Shown here one piece after another: positions 1 to 12,340 of a stretch of DNA of 64,000 nt (its first letter is position 1; each line of letters starts with the position of its first letter). The position numbers and the translations under genes are program-made. The notes below the pieces were generated by a model. It had not been told where the DNA came from and made no database searches. It saw only the letters and a list, made by a program, of their open reading frames with translations. The stretch lies in assembly GCF_021018895.1 (NCBI RefSeq), contig NC_079366.1:30851771-30915770 (forward strand), in the 5' to 3' direction. The stretch comes from Seriola aureovittata (Eukaryota; Chordata; Actinopteri; Carangiformes; Carangidae).

Positions 1-1290
1 GTGTTCAGCTTTATTGGTTTAAATTGTGAGATTTAAATTGTGAGATTTAACTTGTTTACGTTGACTGAGACGTCGGTATCAGAGCGACATTCGAAATGAA
101 AAACAAGTGGAAAAACTGTTTTCTAAATTTTCATCAAAACTCATTCCACGATGTGAAATTTGCTCCGGAGGCTCTAATGCTTCAGGGTCAATGTCATATC
201 TTTGTATTTCTAAAAAGATGTTTGAGTGTTTCCATTCACTTCAGTACAATCAGAGCAGCACCTAGTGGCTGTTTGAGGAACTGCATCTTAACAGGGTTCC
301 CACTCATCATTGAAAAGGAAAATAATATTATATTTACCATAAATCTGTTGTAGGTATTACATTTGCAGAAAGTGTCTTTAAGACTAGTAGAAAAAAACTA
401 AGCCAATAATAATGATGTTTCCTGTTCGACACTGCTGCTTTGTGAAGACACAAATTTAGCGCTAGGTGGTGCTAACCTGATAATTTGGCTGTCTACGGGT
501 CCACAGGTCGATAATTAGATCATTTTTTGTGAGAAAAGAAAAAGTCAAACATTGTTTGGTCTTAATTTTCAATTATTGAGGTCTTTAAATCGTCTTAAGA
601 AGCTTTGATTTTGATTTTTAAAATGGTGCAGGAACTCTGTTTAAGACGCATCGGGTCACATTTAGTGAGATTTTTGACTCATTCAGTCAAAGAAACATGA
701 AGTTTGTATTAAACAGTTTGCATGTCGTGTGTCTTTCTTTTTTGCATATGATGCATTTAAGGACGTTGTGACTTTGTGCCTCTGAAAAGTGGGTACACAC
801 ACACTGGGAAAATGGGTTTTACATTCACCACAAAGAAGGATATAGTGGGAAAAGTAATTGTCTTATTCTGTGAATTATTCTACAGAAATCTCAACAATAT
901 AAGACGTAAAGTATCAAACCACAAAAATTCGCAGAGAACATCAGTTATCTAGAAGGAAATAAACCCAAAAGTGACTGTAATTAAAGTGAGTGTAAATAAA
1001 AGTGGCTGTATTCATACCTTTCAAAACAAAACTTACAAAGTGTTTTACAGGAGGAAGAAAAGGAGGAGGGAGGTTAAAGAGACAAGAACACAATAAATAA
1101 GAACAACCTGCAAAATAAAAGACTTAAAATCAGGAGAAAGATAAATGATGGGCACTGATCTGATCTGGTTTCAACACTCAGCTGTGATGGTTAAACTGTT
1201 TACGGTCGTCAGGATTTGTGGGTAATTAAGTTCAGATTTTCTTTTACTGTGTTGTCACTTTGGAGGCACGTTAACAACAGCAGGAAAGAG

Positions 1291-1293
<3 letters not shown>

Positions 1294-1330
<37 letters not shown>
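1294..1330. repeat. (GT)n microsatellite
   Basis: Uninterrupted GT dinucleotides in the tp53bp2 intron, likely polymorphic. Confidence 0.97.
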
Positions 1331-1331
<1 letters not shown>

Positions 1332-1505
1332 TCAGAGCAGATGGATGGAGACTGAAGATCAGATTAGTTGACATTAGATCATTAGATCACATAGATTTGA
1401 CCCCGACTCTGCGTCTTCATTATGGAAATTACAGGATTTACATTAAGCTGCTTGTTCAAATGTAACTGTTACTATTTCATCCGTTGTGTGTTCACATCTG
1501 CCCAG

Positions 1506-1506
<1 letters not shown>

Positions 1507-1548
<42 letters not shown>
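1507..1548. repeat. (TG)n microsatellite
   Basis: Second uninterrupted TG run in the same intron. Confidence 0.97.
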
Positions 1549-1773
1549 TTCAATAGTCTCAGCTTTATAGTCGTGTTTTCTTATGTTTAGATCAGATAGT
1601 TCCTGATTTAAATCATTATTTTATCCATTTCACACTGAAATAAAAATGGCTGATTAACATTAAATCAACTTTCCTCATAATTTAAGAAAAAACTAAGATT
1701 TTTTTATCTTAATTTTGCTTCAAATTTACTTCAAGTACCCAAAAAAAGGTATTTAACTGTGTTTGTGTGTCAG

Positions 1774-4700
1774 TGGAGGAGATCGAGCAGATGACCGGTC
1801 TGTTCCAGCAGAAGCAGAGGGAGCTGCTGGTTGCCGTGGCGAGGGTGGAGGAGCTGAGCGACCAGCTGGAGGTGCTGAGGAGCAACCGACTAGAGCCTCC
1901 GCTTCCTCCTCCTCCTCGCCATCACCACCATCATCACAACACCTCCTCCACAGCTGAGCTGGAGCGCCTCTACAAAGAGCTGCAGGTAAGATCTCAGGTG
2001 AGGTCGTCCAGTTGTAACGGACGCTGCAAATGTTTGGGGCCCCCAAGGAGAAAAGGGGATCGCGACCGGCTTCTGCTGTAACGATCCCATCGTGTTTAAC
2101 ATCGACGGTATCAGAGCGCTTTAAATCATCATCAGTTCAAACAGTCAAACTAGAACCACTTCCTCGTGGTCGTATCCCTCCGCCACTTAGACTAGTTTCA
2201 GGTCACATCCCTGTTTATCAGAGTCAGAGAGAATATGAACCATTGGTGTGAAATTTTGTCATAATTGCTGTGAAGTCTTGAGTTATGGCAAAAAAGTGTT
2301 TTGTGAGGTCACACTGACCTTTGACCTTTAGCCACCAAAAGCTAATCAGCTTCACAAACCTACATTTTAGCATTTGAAGACAAGACGTTAAGGAGATATT
2401 GTGTTCACAAAACCAAAACCACATTTTGTGAGATCACCGTGACCTTTGACCTTTGACTGAAAAAATCTTATCAGTCCATCCCTGAGTGATCACCAGAAAG
2501 TTAGCATGTGTAAGTTAGCATGAGCTAATCAGGAAACTTGGTGATGACAAAGGATCTCTGGTCAAAATGTGCAGATAAATATAAAAGGCAAAGACGTTAC
2601 GTCACATTCATAATGCTGGAATCAGCAGACGAGCTAACAACAAGCTAATGCGGCTAGTCTGAGCATAACATAGCTAGGCTAACTAGCTAATGTAAGTTTT
2701 GTGGTAGTACCTGCTTCCTCACCTGTTTTTTTCACTACCAACCTCCACTGACCCGACGCCGTCCTCGCCTCCCAGCTGAGGAACAAGCTGAACCAGGATC
2801 AGAGCGTTCGGCTGCAGCAGCAGAGAGACAGCCTGAACAAGAGGAACCTGGAGGTAGCGGCGATGGACCGGCGGCTGGCCGAGCTCCGGCAGCGGCTGTG
2901 GAAGAAGAAGGCCGCGCTGCAGCAGAAGGAGAACCTGCCGGTGAGCGCTCATGAAATAAATCTGCCAGTAGTTTTAAAGATTTGCTTTTTTTTTTTTTTT
3001 TTTTTTTACAGGGATTCAGTTGATACTTTATAAAAATCAACGTTAGCTTTCGACCAGCATCAAGTCTACCTTTGGACATTTTACTTAAGAGCAACCAAAG
3101 AGGCTGATATCTCCGTTTCCTCTCCAGGTAGCTTCAGACAGCGTGGCCCCTCAGCACAGCGTGGGCTCCAGAGTTGCGGCGGTGGGGCCGTACATCCAGT
3201 CGTCCTCCGCAATGAGCTCTCAGGGGCCTCCGGTGCTGGCCCGCCACGAGGTTCTGGTGAAGCCAGCGTACCCAGACGGGACAGCCACCCTCCCTATGCC
3301 TGACTCGTCCCTGAAGCCGCCACCCAGACCCGTCAAACCAGCCTCAGGTTCTGCGCCTTAAGTCTCTTTGAGTTCAAATAGAAAGAAAATGGAGAATAAA
3401 TAAATAGTGTTTGATTCTCCGTCTTCTGTCCGAGCATCATTTGGACTTTTTCTTTTCTTCACAGGTTTCAACAACTCAAAAATAACCAAACTCCCCGACT
3501 GGAGCAGCTCATTTTCTGAATCCAGCGGAGGTTACAGCCACGCCTCAACGCTGCCTCGCATGTCCAGCCTCAGCGGCCGCAACTCAGGTCGGTTACGGCG
3601 CCATTTCTCCAGCGCCCCAAAATATGGGATGTTGGAGGTAACATGTCATGGAAGATGTAGGTATCATGATGATGGTTTTCCCTCCTATAGGTGGTGACAC
3701 CCTCACAGACAAGAAGGACCTCTCTGGGTCTGACGCCCCACCCCCTGTCCCCTCGCGGACCAATCACACCACAGAAAACCTGCTCAGGGACAATCAGGTA
3801 CCACTGCACTCTGATTCATCCCCTATCATTACAAACTTCATGTTCAGTTATAAAAGAATAATTAACACTGTGTAAGAGTTGGAGTGTAGAGACTTTCAAA
3901 GCCACACAGCTTGAATATTTAATTCTGAAGTCCGAAATCTTCATTCAGCGAGCGAATCGCCCCCAGTATATCGCCGTTTGAAGGCCCGGAGGGTCCTGGT
4001 GTTTTGGTCCAGTGCGATTACTGTTTTCACACATGCACAAACAAATTGTATCCAGAGGGAAAGTGAACCGGTGTTTGGTTTAACCGGACTAAAAAAGCGC
4101 AGGTGTGAAAACATCCTAATGCTCTTTATTTCCACATCTGCTCTGTGTTTCACCATCAGGCCTCAGGTAAAGGTTTGTCCAAGACGGCGGTGCCACCTCC
4201 AGTCCCCAGTAAGCCCAAACCGTTCTCCTCGTCCGGCCCACAAACCTTCTCCATGCCCCCCTACAGCACCGGGACCTTCCCTGGTAAGGTGCGGCCGGTC
4301 GGGGGCCACCTCAGGGCTCCGGGAGTCCTCTCCAGCCACAGCAACACACTCCCTCTGCCCAACAAGCAGGAGAGTCCTCCGGCCGCCGCCGTCCGACCTT
4401 ACACCCCCGAGCTGTCGGATGGCCCCCCTCCTGTGCTGAAGAAGAAGCCTCAGACTGTGGCGGCTTCATCCATCTACTCCATGTACACCCAGCACGCCAC
4501 ACCGGGGAAGGGCTACCAGCTGAGCGGTCAGGGCACCCTCCCCCGCAGTCAGCCCCGAGGTGAGATGCAGTTACTGCTGGAGTGTATGTTGTAGGTCACA
4601 GGTGAAGGTAGCTGTTGTTTCTCCACATTAGATGAAGCTGATGTTGGTTTTGTTGTCTCTTCCTCGTCACAGTGTATGGGAAACCAGTCCTCTCTGCCAG

Positions 4701-7700
4701 CGGGGGGCAGCAGTCTGTCACCTCGGACAACACCGCAGTGAATTCTGGGTCCTGTGTGTTTGATGGGAGCGAGGCTGAAAACAGTTGCCTGGGTAACAGC
4801 GAGGGTGTCGGTGGAGAGACGGCGGAACGTTCCACCCCTCGACCGCTCAGCCCCACCAAGCTCCTCCCCTTCCTGTCCAACCCTCACAGGAACCCTAGTG
4901 ACGCCGACCTGGAGGCCCTGCGCCGCCGGCTGCACCACGCCCCCCGGCCCCTGAAGAAACGCAGCTCCATCACGGAGCCTGAGGGCCCGGCCGGACCCAA
5001 CATCCAAAAGCTGCTCTACCAGAAGACCACTCTGGCTGCCATGGAAACCATCCCCATGGAGACAGTCGGTCCAGCAGGGGCGTACGTTCAGAACGAGGTT
5101 CACGAGGACGGGGTTGGCAGTCTGGATGAAGCATCGCGGGTTGACAACGACACCGGCGCTGGCTTCAACCAGCTGCTCACTGAAAGCCCGGAGGACTGCC
5201 TGACTCCGCCCCCCCTGCCTCCTCGCTCACCCATCCCTGACCCCGCCTCCTGCCGCTCCCTGCCCCCCCCTCTGGAGAACAAGGAGGAGGAAGAAGTGTG
5301 TCCGTCCACCTCAGTCCACCACAACCACTATCCAGAGGAGTTCCCCCCTTACCCGCCCCCGCCGTACCCCAGCTGTGGGGAGGCGGAGCAGGAAGACGAC
5401 GCCCTCAACCTACAGCCGCCGGAGGTCACAGGGCAGGTCACAATGCCGCCGGTGGGTGTCCTAATATAACAACACATAATCGAATCTGACTGACACTCAG
5501 CCTGTTGAATGATCTGTTCTGTCTCTCAGGGGAAGAGGTCGATCCTCCGTAAAGCCAGCTCAGAGCGGATCAACCACAGCATGCGGGTCAAGTTCAACCC
5601 TCTGGCGCTGCTGCTGGACTCGTCTCTGGAGGGCGAGTACGACCTCGTCCAGAGGATCATCTACGACGTGAGTTAAACCGAATATGCAGAATGTTTTGAG
5701 CTTGAAAATTTCCATCTCAAAACCGACTTAATATTGACACGAGAGGCTTGAAATCAGCAGATGTCTACATCGCTGCAGGTGGACGACCCCAGCATGCCGA
5801 ACGACGAGGGCATCACGGCGCTGCACAACGCCGTCTGCGCTGGCCACACTGAGATCGTCAAGTTTCTGGTTCAGTTCGGTGTCAATGTCAATGCTGCCGA
5901 CAGTGACGGCTGGTGAGTGACATACATTGATTCAAGAGTTTGGTCTGTCTCTTAAGTCGACCAACGATACCATCCATACTTGTCATGGATGTAGGAAGAC
6001 ATCCTCATTGTTAATCCCTCCTACAAAGCTTTGATTGACATGTTTGTTTCTCCAACCAAGAGCAAAACTAAGACGTAGCTAGAATCAGTTTGAGCAACTC
6101 TTTGAAACTTTGTCCCCTAATCTCTAGGACTCCCCTTCACTGCGCCGCCTCCTGTAACAACGTTCAGGTCTGTAAGTTCCTGGTGGAGTCGGGGGCGGCT
6201 GTTTTCGCCACCACCTACAGCGACATGCAAACAGCTGCCGACAAATGTGAAGAGATGGAGGACGGCTATGCCCAGTGCTCCCAGTTCCTCTACGGTAAGA
6301 CGCCGCGATGGGTTATAGGACCTTCATGGTTGGGGTGGTGGATTTCAGATCCTTCAGAAAGTCAGCTAAGGGGATATTTGAGGTCCTTGAGGGAGTTCAA
6401 GGAACTCAGGAGAAGGCTCCAAAGTCCATGTGGAGTTTGTGTTGGTTCTAAAGTGAATTTTGGAAGATTTTAAAGAGGTTCAACGATTCCTTGAGATTTT
6501 GTGACCTTTAAAGGAGTTCTACAGCAACATGGAGAAGTTGTAGAGATGCTTTAGTAGTAGTCAATTACAACGAGGTCTTAAGTGGAATCTTGAGGTTTTT
6601 AAGTAGGTTTGAGGAGTTAAAGCTCATTGGTTCCATGAGTAAAGAAAATACATTTTGGAAGACTTTGAAGGGTTCATGAGGGTTAGGGTTAGTTCCAGAG
6701 TCTTTTAGGATGTTTCACAGGTTTATGAAGACATTCTGGAAGTTATTTTAGGAGGTTCCATATTTCCCTAAGGGGATTGTGGGAACATTTGAAGGACTTG
6801 TTGGGCATCATGTGTGTCTCAGGGATCCTGTGAAGACAGAGATGAAGATGATTTGAAGAAAGATTTTCCAGAGTCCCTTAAGAGGTTTCAGAGGTTTTCG
6901 GGAGGTTCCATGATTCCCTGGGGAGATCTACAGCAACATGATGAACTTGTAGGGATCTTTTAAAGGTAGTTCTCATGGTCTTAAGTAGATTTGGGGAGTT
7001 GTTAAGTGGGTTTATGGCTGTCCCATTGATTCCCTAAGGAAAAAGAAAAGATTTTTGAAGACTTCAGAGTCCAGAAGTCCATGAGAGGATGTAGGGAAAG
7101 TGAGATGATTTTAAAGCACAAAATGAAGGACTTTTGGGGAAGTTTGAGGTTGCGACATTGATTTTTTGATTTATTTGGTAGGGTCTCTGAGGGTGTTTCA
7201 TTGTCAGGAGGGAGTTTTAAGGGCCAATTAAGTCTTTCAGGGTCTTTGTTGAAGAGTCTGTGATCTTGAGAAAGTCTTTTTAAGGATATATCATGGGTTT
7301 CAGAGGTCACCAAGGATGTTCCAGACAATCTTAAGGAGGTTTTCATGTTTTCCAGAAGCTCCTTGGTTCCGGTTTCCTGTGCAGGTTGCGAGAACTCCAC
7401 AACAAAGTTCACAGGGTTATTTGAGAGATTAAAGGGAAACTAAGGAACACTTAAGACTGAATTCACTCAGGTTGTTCTGATAGGAATAAGGATCTAATCA
7501 CAAACTGTTTTACTTTCCTTTGCCCTACTGTTACACATCGTTTGATGATCCAGTTTTTAAACGGTCCCTCCCTCGTCTTTGCCTTGGCAGGCGTTCAGGA
7601 GAAGATGGGCGTGATGAACCGCGGCGTGGTGTACGCCCTGTGGGACTACGAGCCTCAGAGCGACGACGAGCTCGGCTTCAGTGAGGGCGACTGCATGACG

Positions 7701-8416
7701 GTGCTGCGGCAGAAGGACGAGGTGGAGACGGAGTGGTGGTGGGCGAGATGTGCGGACCGCGAGGGCTACATCCCCCGCAACCTGCTGGGGGTGAGCCGAC
7801 GACGTTTACCTTCAACTGTTCACACTTAAGTAAATGTTTTAGACTGAATTTACTGAAAGCTGCTTTGTTGCTTTTACTCCTTGATCAGTGGATTCACTCA
7901 CAGGGGCAAAGAAAATCGTTCACCTTTGGTGACCTTTGACACTTGAACCTCAGCCACTGACCAGAGCCAGTCTTGACAGCTGATGTTTAAAGTGGAGCTG
8001 GAGAGTCCAAAGAAAATGATGGATCCATTGATTCTTAAAACCCTTGTGATCCACTATCCTCATGATTATTACCAAGATACAGTTTAATCTGAAAAACCTA
8101 CAGTCATGTACCAATTCCTCTCTAGGAAACTATTTGGAAACTAATAAATTTGCTGCAACACTTGATGTACTTATCAAAGGATGATTCATTGTGAAGTCCG
8201 GCTCTGTTTCTCAGACTCTGTCAGCATCCGCCCGTCTCATCTCTTTTAATCAGGTTTAAAAAAGCAGCTCTGAGAATCCTGTAACTCCACAGCTTTATGT
8301 AAGACATTGTTTGAGTATTTAATGTTATCTTAATGGTGTTTTAATGAGAAACTCTTCCCCCTTTTATTTCCCAGCTGTATCTACGGATCAAGCCGCGGCA
8401 GAGGAGCCTGGCTTAA
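1774..8416 (+). CDS. tp53bp2: Apoptosis-stimulating of p53 protein 2 (ASPP2), 3' part of gene
   Basis: ASPP2 binds p53 family proteins and protein phosphatase 1 and promotes transcription of pro-apoptotic targets. It also acts at cell junctions. Coding exons read from splice sites and frame: 1774-1985, 2776-2940, 3128-3347, 3465-3587, 3691-3797, 4160-4559, 4673-5451, 5530-5667, 5779-5912, 6128-6294, 7591-7790, 8375-8416 (stop TAA). All junctions keep frame, giving about 894 codons. Exons 1-2 encode the coiled coil (VEEIEQM, then LRNKLNQDQ). The middle is proline-rich with [17 protein letters not shown], and [15 protein letters not shown] followed by [21 protein letters not shown] holds a WW-binding PPxY. 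RVKF (exon at 5530) is the PP1-docking site. Ankyrin repeats ([23 protein letters not shown]) and an SH3 domain ([23 protein letters not shown]) follow, ending [10 protein letters not shown]. Known family order matches ASPP2 better than ASPP1 (for example EGDCMT, RQRSLA). The N-terminal exons lie left of the window. Confidence 0.95.
2160..2470 (+). repeat. Dispersed repeat with palindromic AGGTCA sites, copy A
   Basis: Member of a family seen six times in this window (also near 17.9, 58.2, 59.9, 60.6 and 63.2 kb). Shared landmarks are a segment reading 'cgtatccctccgccact', a segment reading 'gagagaatatgaacca', and a nuclear-receptor-like core. Copy A carries the core twice: 2306-2320 is AGGTCA-cac-TGACCT, and 2431-2445 has one mismatch. 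Both overlap a TGACCT-T-TGACCT direct repeat. It lies in a tp53bp2 intron. The family name is unknown to me; it is probably a non-autonomous element. Confidence 0.8.
6295..7590 (+). other. tp53bp2: tp53bp2 intron made of degenerate repeats
   Basis: The 1.3-kb intron between the last ankyrin exon and the SH3 exon is G/A/T-rich. It is built from diverged repeats of phrases such as 'aggttccatgattccct' and 'ctacagcaacatg'. The latter recurs at about 6520 and 6928, suggesting an old duplication of about 0.4 kb. An open frame on the minus strand here (7002-7412) is a by-product. Confidence 0.6.
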
Positions 8417-9700
8417 ACCCAACGGCTGATGAATCCTCCAAAATACCCCAGGGAGGGAGGAGCGGCGGACGAGTAAAACCTCTGGACACGAAACATCAAA
8501 ACAGTTGTTTAAAAAGAGAGACGGATGTTTTCTGAGCCGCCGTCGGACCTCTGGTTGGTTTTTCAACCCTGGCACAAAGAATGTCGCAGCGAACTGAAAC
8601 GAGTTCACCTGCCTCCTGTGGTCAAACCAACACATTATCAGTTTATTAGAATTCATTGGCAGATGTTGAACGTCCCGAGGCGCCAGGAGCCTCACAAAGA
8701 AAATGTGAAACTCTCATCTTGGAATATTTCTTTTTTTTAAGATTTCATTTTTATTTTATTGATTAGCTGTTTGAGTCTAGAAACTGAACCTGGGACTCTG
8801 CATTTGAACCACATCTTTTAATTTTACTTATTTTTTTATTGAAGTATTTAAAAGTACAATTCCTTCTTATTTTTTCATAGTATCCACTAGTTTCAAAAAT
8901 ACTGGGATAATGACGAAACACAACTTTAAGAAGTGTTATTACCAATTTTAGCTTCTAATGCACTTGAGTTAGTATCGAACTTTAAGGTGTCAGGAGTCCC
9001 AAAAATAATTAGTTTTTTCTTTGCACAAGCGTAAGACAATAATATGTGCAAACTAAATAATAACTTGTAGGAACAAGTTAACAATTTGGAAACAAGATAA
9101 TAACGTGAACAAGAAACGTGGTTTTAACAAGTGGAGAATTTGTTCACACACAATATTCACTTGGTGAAGAAACTAGTGGGAACAAGATTAAAAAATATCT
9201 TTTGTCTTTGGAGGCTCCACAGCACAGATTCAATTTCACCAGGTTGTTTGGTTTTAAATTATTTTATTGACTTGTTTGTGTTAATAAATTCTACCCAGTC
9301 GTTCTTGGGCAGTTTTTGTGTGTTTTGTTTTGCAGGTTTGTTAAAATCCAGCTCCGAGCTTCAATGTGAACAGGTTGAGATCCGTTTCAGTTCGTTTCTC
9401 ATATTTATGTCATTAACGTCCACAAACCAGGATGTAAGTGTTAAGAAAAAGCTCTTATTTTGAAAAAGTGTGTGTTTTTTTTTTTCTTTTGTCATAAAAG
9501 TTTTTTTATTTAATTAAGTAATTTTTATTTACAACTTTCTGGTTTTTGTCATTAATCAACAAGTAAAGTCAGAAACTTTTTCATTTTGTTTTATTTTTCA
9601 TTCAGTTCTGTAAATTTAAATCCTGATTTCCACATCGGCCTGAATTTCATTATTTTCCTAATATACTAGTAGATTATTTTATTTTCCAAAATAAAAGCCC
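8417..9700 (+). other. tp53bp2: tp53bp2 3' UTR and flank
   Basis: No coding potential is recognised after the TAA. Candidate polyadenylation signals AATAAA stand at 9283-9288 and 9690-9695. Which one is used cannot be decided from sequence. Confidence 0.5.
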
Positions 9701-9710
9701 GACCATCTTT

Positions 9711-9900
9711 AATTAACTGCCAAGCTGTCAACAAATCAAAGCATGCTCGTTTGTTTTTTTTTTAGGCTAGCAGTTACCCCTCGCTTCCAGTCTTTGTGCT
9801 AAGCTAAAGCTAAAGCTTTCTCATCTTAATGTCTGACTCTGGGAAAATGGAGAAAGGACGATTTTCCAAAGTAAAATATTTTTCTACTTCCTTCTACATC
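9711..9900. repeat. Dispersed fish repeat fragment
   Basis: The segment around 'ttccagtctttgtgctaagctaa' resembles a repeat I have often seen in teleost UTRs and introns. Only one copy is in this window, so the call rests on recollection, not on comparison here. Confidence 0.4.
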
Positions 9901-9973
9901 CTGTGAAAATACAAACAAGTTAAAATCAGAGACGAGATGTTTCAGACGTGCCGAGTCATTTTCACTGTGACGG

Positions 9974-12267
9974 TTTATTAATCAGCTGGAGGGATGGTCA
10001 GAGAAAACAAAGTGATAGATCCACTCTCGTATTTAAATGTTCAGCTGTGTGAGGTCGCGTCACACCCTGACCTCACGTCCACGTCTTCGTCTTCATCCTG
10101 CAGAATCAGCTGACTCAGCTCTCCGACAAACACATGCAGACTCAGGATAAAAAGTGCAAAGTCAACAGTAACTCTATCTGAACAGTAAGCAAATTCAAAT
10201 GCTACACGGGATCCATGGAAAGTACATTCGATATTTAGGTTTACAATTGCACAAAACCTCAGAAAAATAACATGAAAAACTGCATCGACACGTCACTGGA
10301 TACAGATTTTAGAAGAGGAGGAGGATTCTCTGCCGGAACATGCAGGTTATGTTTCGCTGCAAAAAGCTGCCGGATACATCGAACCTACAAAGTTTTTATA
10401 TCGTCACTAAACATGAACAGACGGAACAAACCGGAAACCAAGATGCAAGTGTTCCGTAGTCAGAATGCAGATATTCAATGTTCAGGCTTCAAGTTAAACA
10501 GACGACGCGAGTCTCGACGAACTGAGTGACTGTAAGGCTGTGAAATGTAGAAAAGCTCCACTTCCCGTCCACAGGTAATTCCCTCAAACACATTTCCATA
10601 ACGATTATCTGAAAGCTTCCTCTTCCTCCTCACTGTTGCTGCTTTTCAGTTGAACGGCAGAGCAGCCGGAGACGAGACGAACCGACGTGAGGCTCGAAAA
10701 GAAGGGGGAAAGATGAGGACTAGTTCCTGCAGGAGATCCAGAGTCAAGCGAACTGGACAGAAGAGATTCGTCAAAATGACTCAAACTGAATAAAGTGCAA
10801 AAAGACGGAGCGTCAAAATCCAACCAGCTGGTGGGTTTGTCAGATTGTGGTATAAAAACTTCAAATTAAGGCTCTTTCTTTCAAACTTGTGCACACAAAT
10901 CAATTAATTTATCTTCTCTAATTGATCAATCCCACACACAAGTGACGTGATCTAAAATGTGTCTTCATGGGTGGACGTTTGGGGACGTGCACGGCTGGTT
11001 GATGAGCTGCTGCCATGCTAGATAAGTGAGGTAACATGCTAACTAGCCACAACGACCCGCTCTCTAACCGACAGTTAGCTTGTTAGCCAGCTAGTGAAGA
11101 GATGTCTCTGTAGCATCAACTTTGTTTGCAGTTATATAAAACTGGATGGTGTCAGGCAGCTAAAGCGGTAGCTTCCTCCATTTTGGATTCTAGCTGTGTC
11201 CCAGTTCAGGAGCTTCATCCTTCAGAGGCTGCGTTTGAAAACATATTGCATCACAGCGGCGCGACTAGACTGTCCCATTTTAAAGGCTCCTTCGAATGCG
11301 TCCTCTGTTTCCCGGGCAACGAAGGATCAAACAACATATCCCAAGATTCATTACGCGTCTGTAATATACACTGACAGACTCTGATCCACGGCCGATACCG
11401 ATCACCTTTGTCTCACACACTTTGTGAAAGTGCCACGCGGCCACCTGTTGGCGGGAGGCGGGGCTACACTACAGTGCTTCTCTCCACAGGCGGTCGGTGA
11501 TGAGAAGCTTTAATTCTGATCTACTGATCACGGTAAGTATTTTGTATGAAGTATAGTAAGTGTCTCAGCTCAGTGCCACAGCTGGTGCGACCAGTTCTTT
11601 TTTCACAACTAAAAGTTTTTGTGAAAAAAAAAAAAAAAAGTTGCGTGTCGAGGTTGCTAGGTGACAGGAGCCATGCTTTGCGGTAAGGGGCGGGCACAGC
11701 TGGTGTCGTAAAGCAGAAAATCCTCCGTCGACCAGTTCCACCTGACCTGGGACACAGCTAATGTCTTTGTTTCTGTCACCAAGGAGACGATTGATAACGA
11801 TCAACGTCGCAAATTCACATCAAAGTTCGTCAAAGTTGACGCCGGAGTGAAAATGAAAAACGGGAAATTGTCAAAAATCCACCGTTGGGGGGGTTCCTTG
11901 CACTCAAGAAATAATCGCCACGCCACTTTAAACCCGTTTGTCAAATCCTCCACAGAAATAATCCGGCGCCTTCACACGGCAGCGGCGCTGATGAAGACGA
12001 GCCTCTTAAATCTTAAATCTGTGGCACAACATCAGATTAACGGCCAGGCTTCAGTCCACGAGATCAGCTGGGAGGAGGAAGGAGAAGATGATGATGATGG
12101 ACGCCGTGACAACGCAGCAGGAGCGCATGAGGACGTGACTATGGATCCAGGACAGGCGGATTAATGTGCCGACATGTGGCGGGAGAATCAACCCGATCGA
12201 TGGCGTCCAAAGTTCTCACGGAGCTCGACATCTGTCCATCCAGCTGTGCGGGATGAAGGAGGAGTCT
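9974..12267 (-). other. gtpbp2: gtpbp2 3' UTR / flank
   Basis: Sequence downstream of the gtpbp2 stop on the minus strand. A minus-strand AATAAA (TTTATT on plus) at 9974-9979 could end the transcript, which would make a long UTR of about 2.3 kb that includes the TIR element at 11.2-11.8 kb. No exon is recognised; open frames here lack domains. Confidence 0.4.
11191..11760. mobile_element. Non-autonomous TIR element (MITE-like), about 570 bp
   Basis: The ends are perfect 14-bp inverted repeats: TAGCTGTGTCCCAG at 11191-11204 and its complement at 11747-11760. Similarity continues imperfectly inward (TCAGG on both sides). The outermost TA on each side would fit a TA target duplication. There is no transposase frame inside. 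A single end of a related element (TTGGGACACAGCTG) appears near 53.3 kb in ero1b. The superfamily is not determinable by eye; hAT-like or Tc1-like are both possible. Confidence 0.65.
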
Positions 12268-12340
12268 TTAATGCTCCTGCAGGTTCTGGTCGTGGTTCTG
12301 GTTCTGGTTCTGGTCGTGGTTCTGGAAGGGGGGCAGCAGG
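12268..12340 (-). repeat. gtpbp2: Hexamer-derived QN-rich C-terminal tail of gtpbp2
   Basis: After the conserved GIGHV, the last codons read through imperfect CAGAAC hexamers (plus strand gttctg, 12282-12325), giving [14 protein letters not shown] before the stop. This part of the last exon looks like recent simple-sequence expansion inside coding DNA. Confidence 0.6.

Larger units (their letters stand above)
1..1773 (+). other. tp53bp2: Intron of tp53bp2 (partial), no exon seen
   Basis: AT-rich sequence ending in a plausible acceptor just before the first recognised exon. It contains two (TG)n runs. The vertebrate exon that precedes VEEIEQM should lie upstream; I could not find it here. The short open frame at 96-353 has no recognisable domain or splice context. 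Confidence 0.7.

Noticed and set aside
3978..4439. 153-codon open frame in tp53bp2
   Set aside because: It crosses the intron and reads the 4160-4559 exon in the wrong frame.
7002..7412. 136-codon minus-strand open frame in the tp53bp2 intron
   Set aside because: It lies in degenerate repeat DNA, with no recognised domain.
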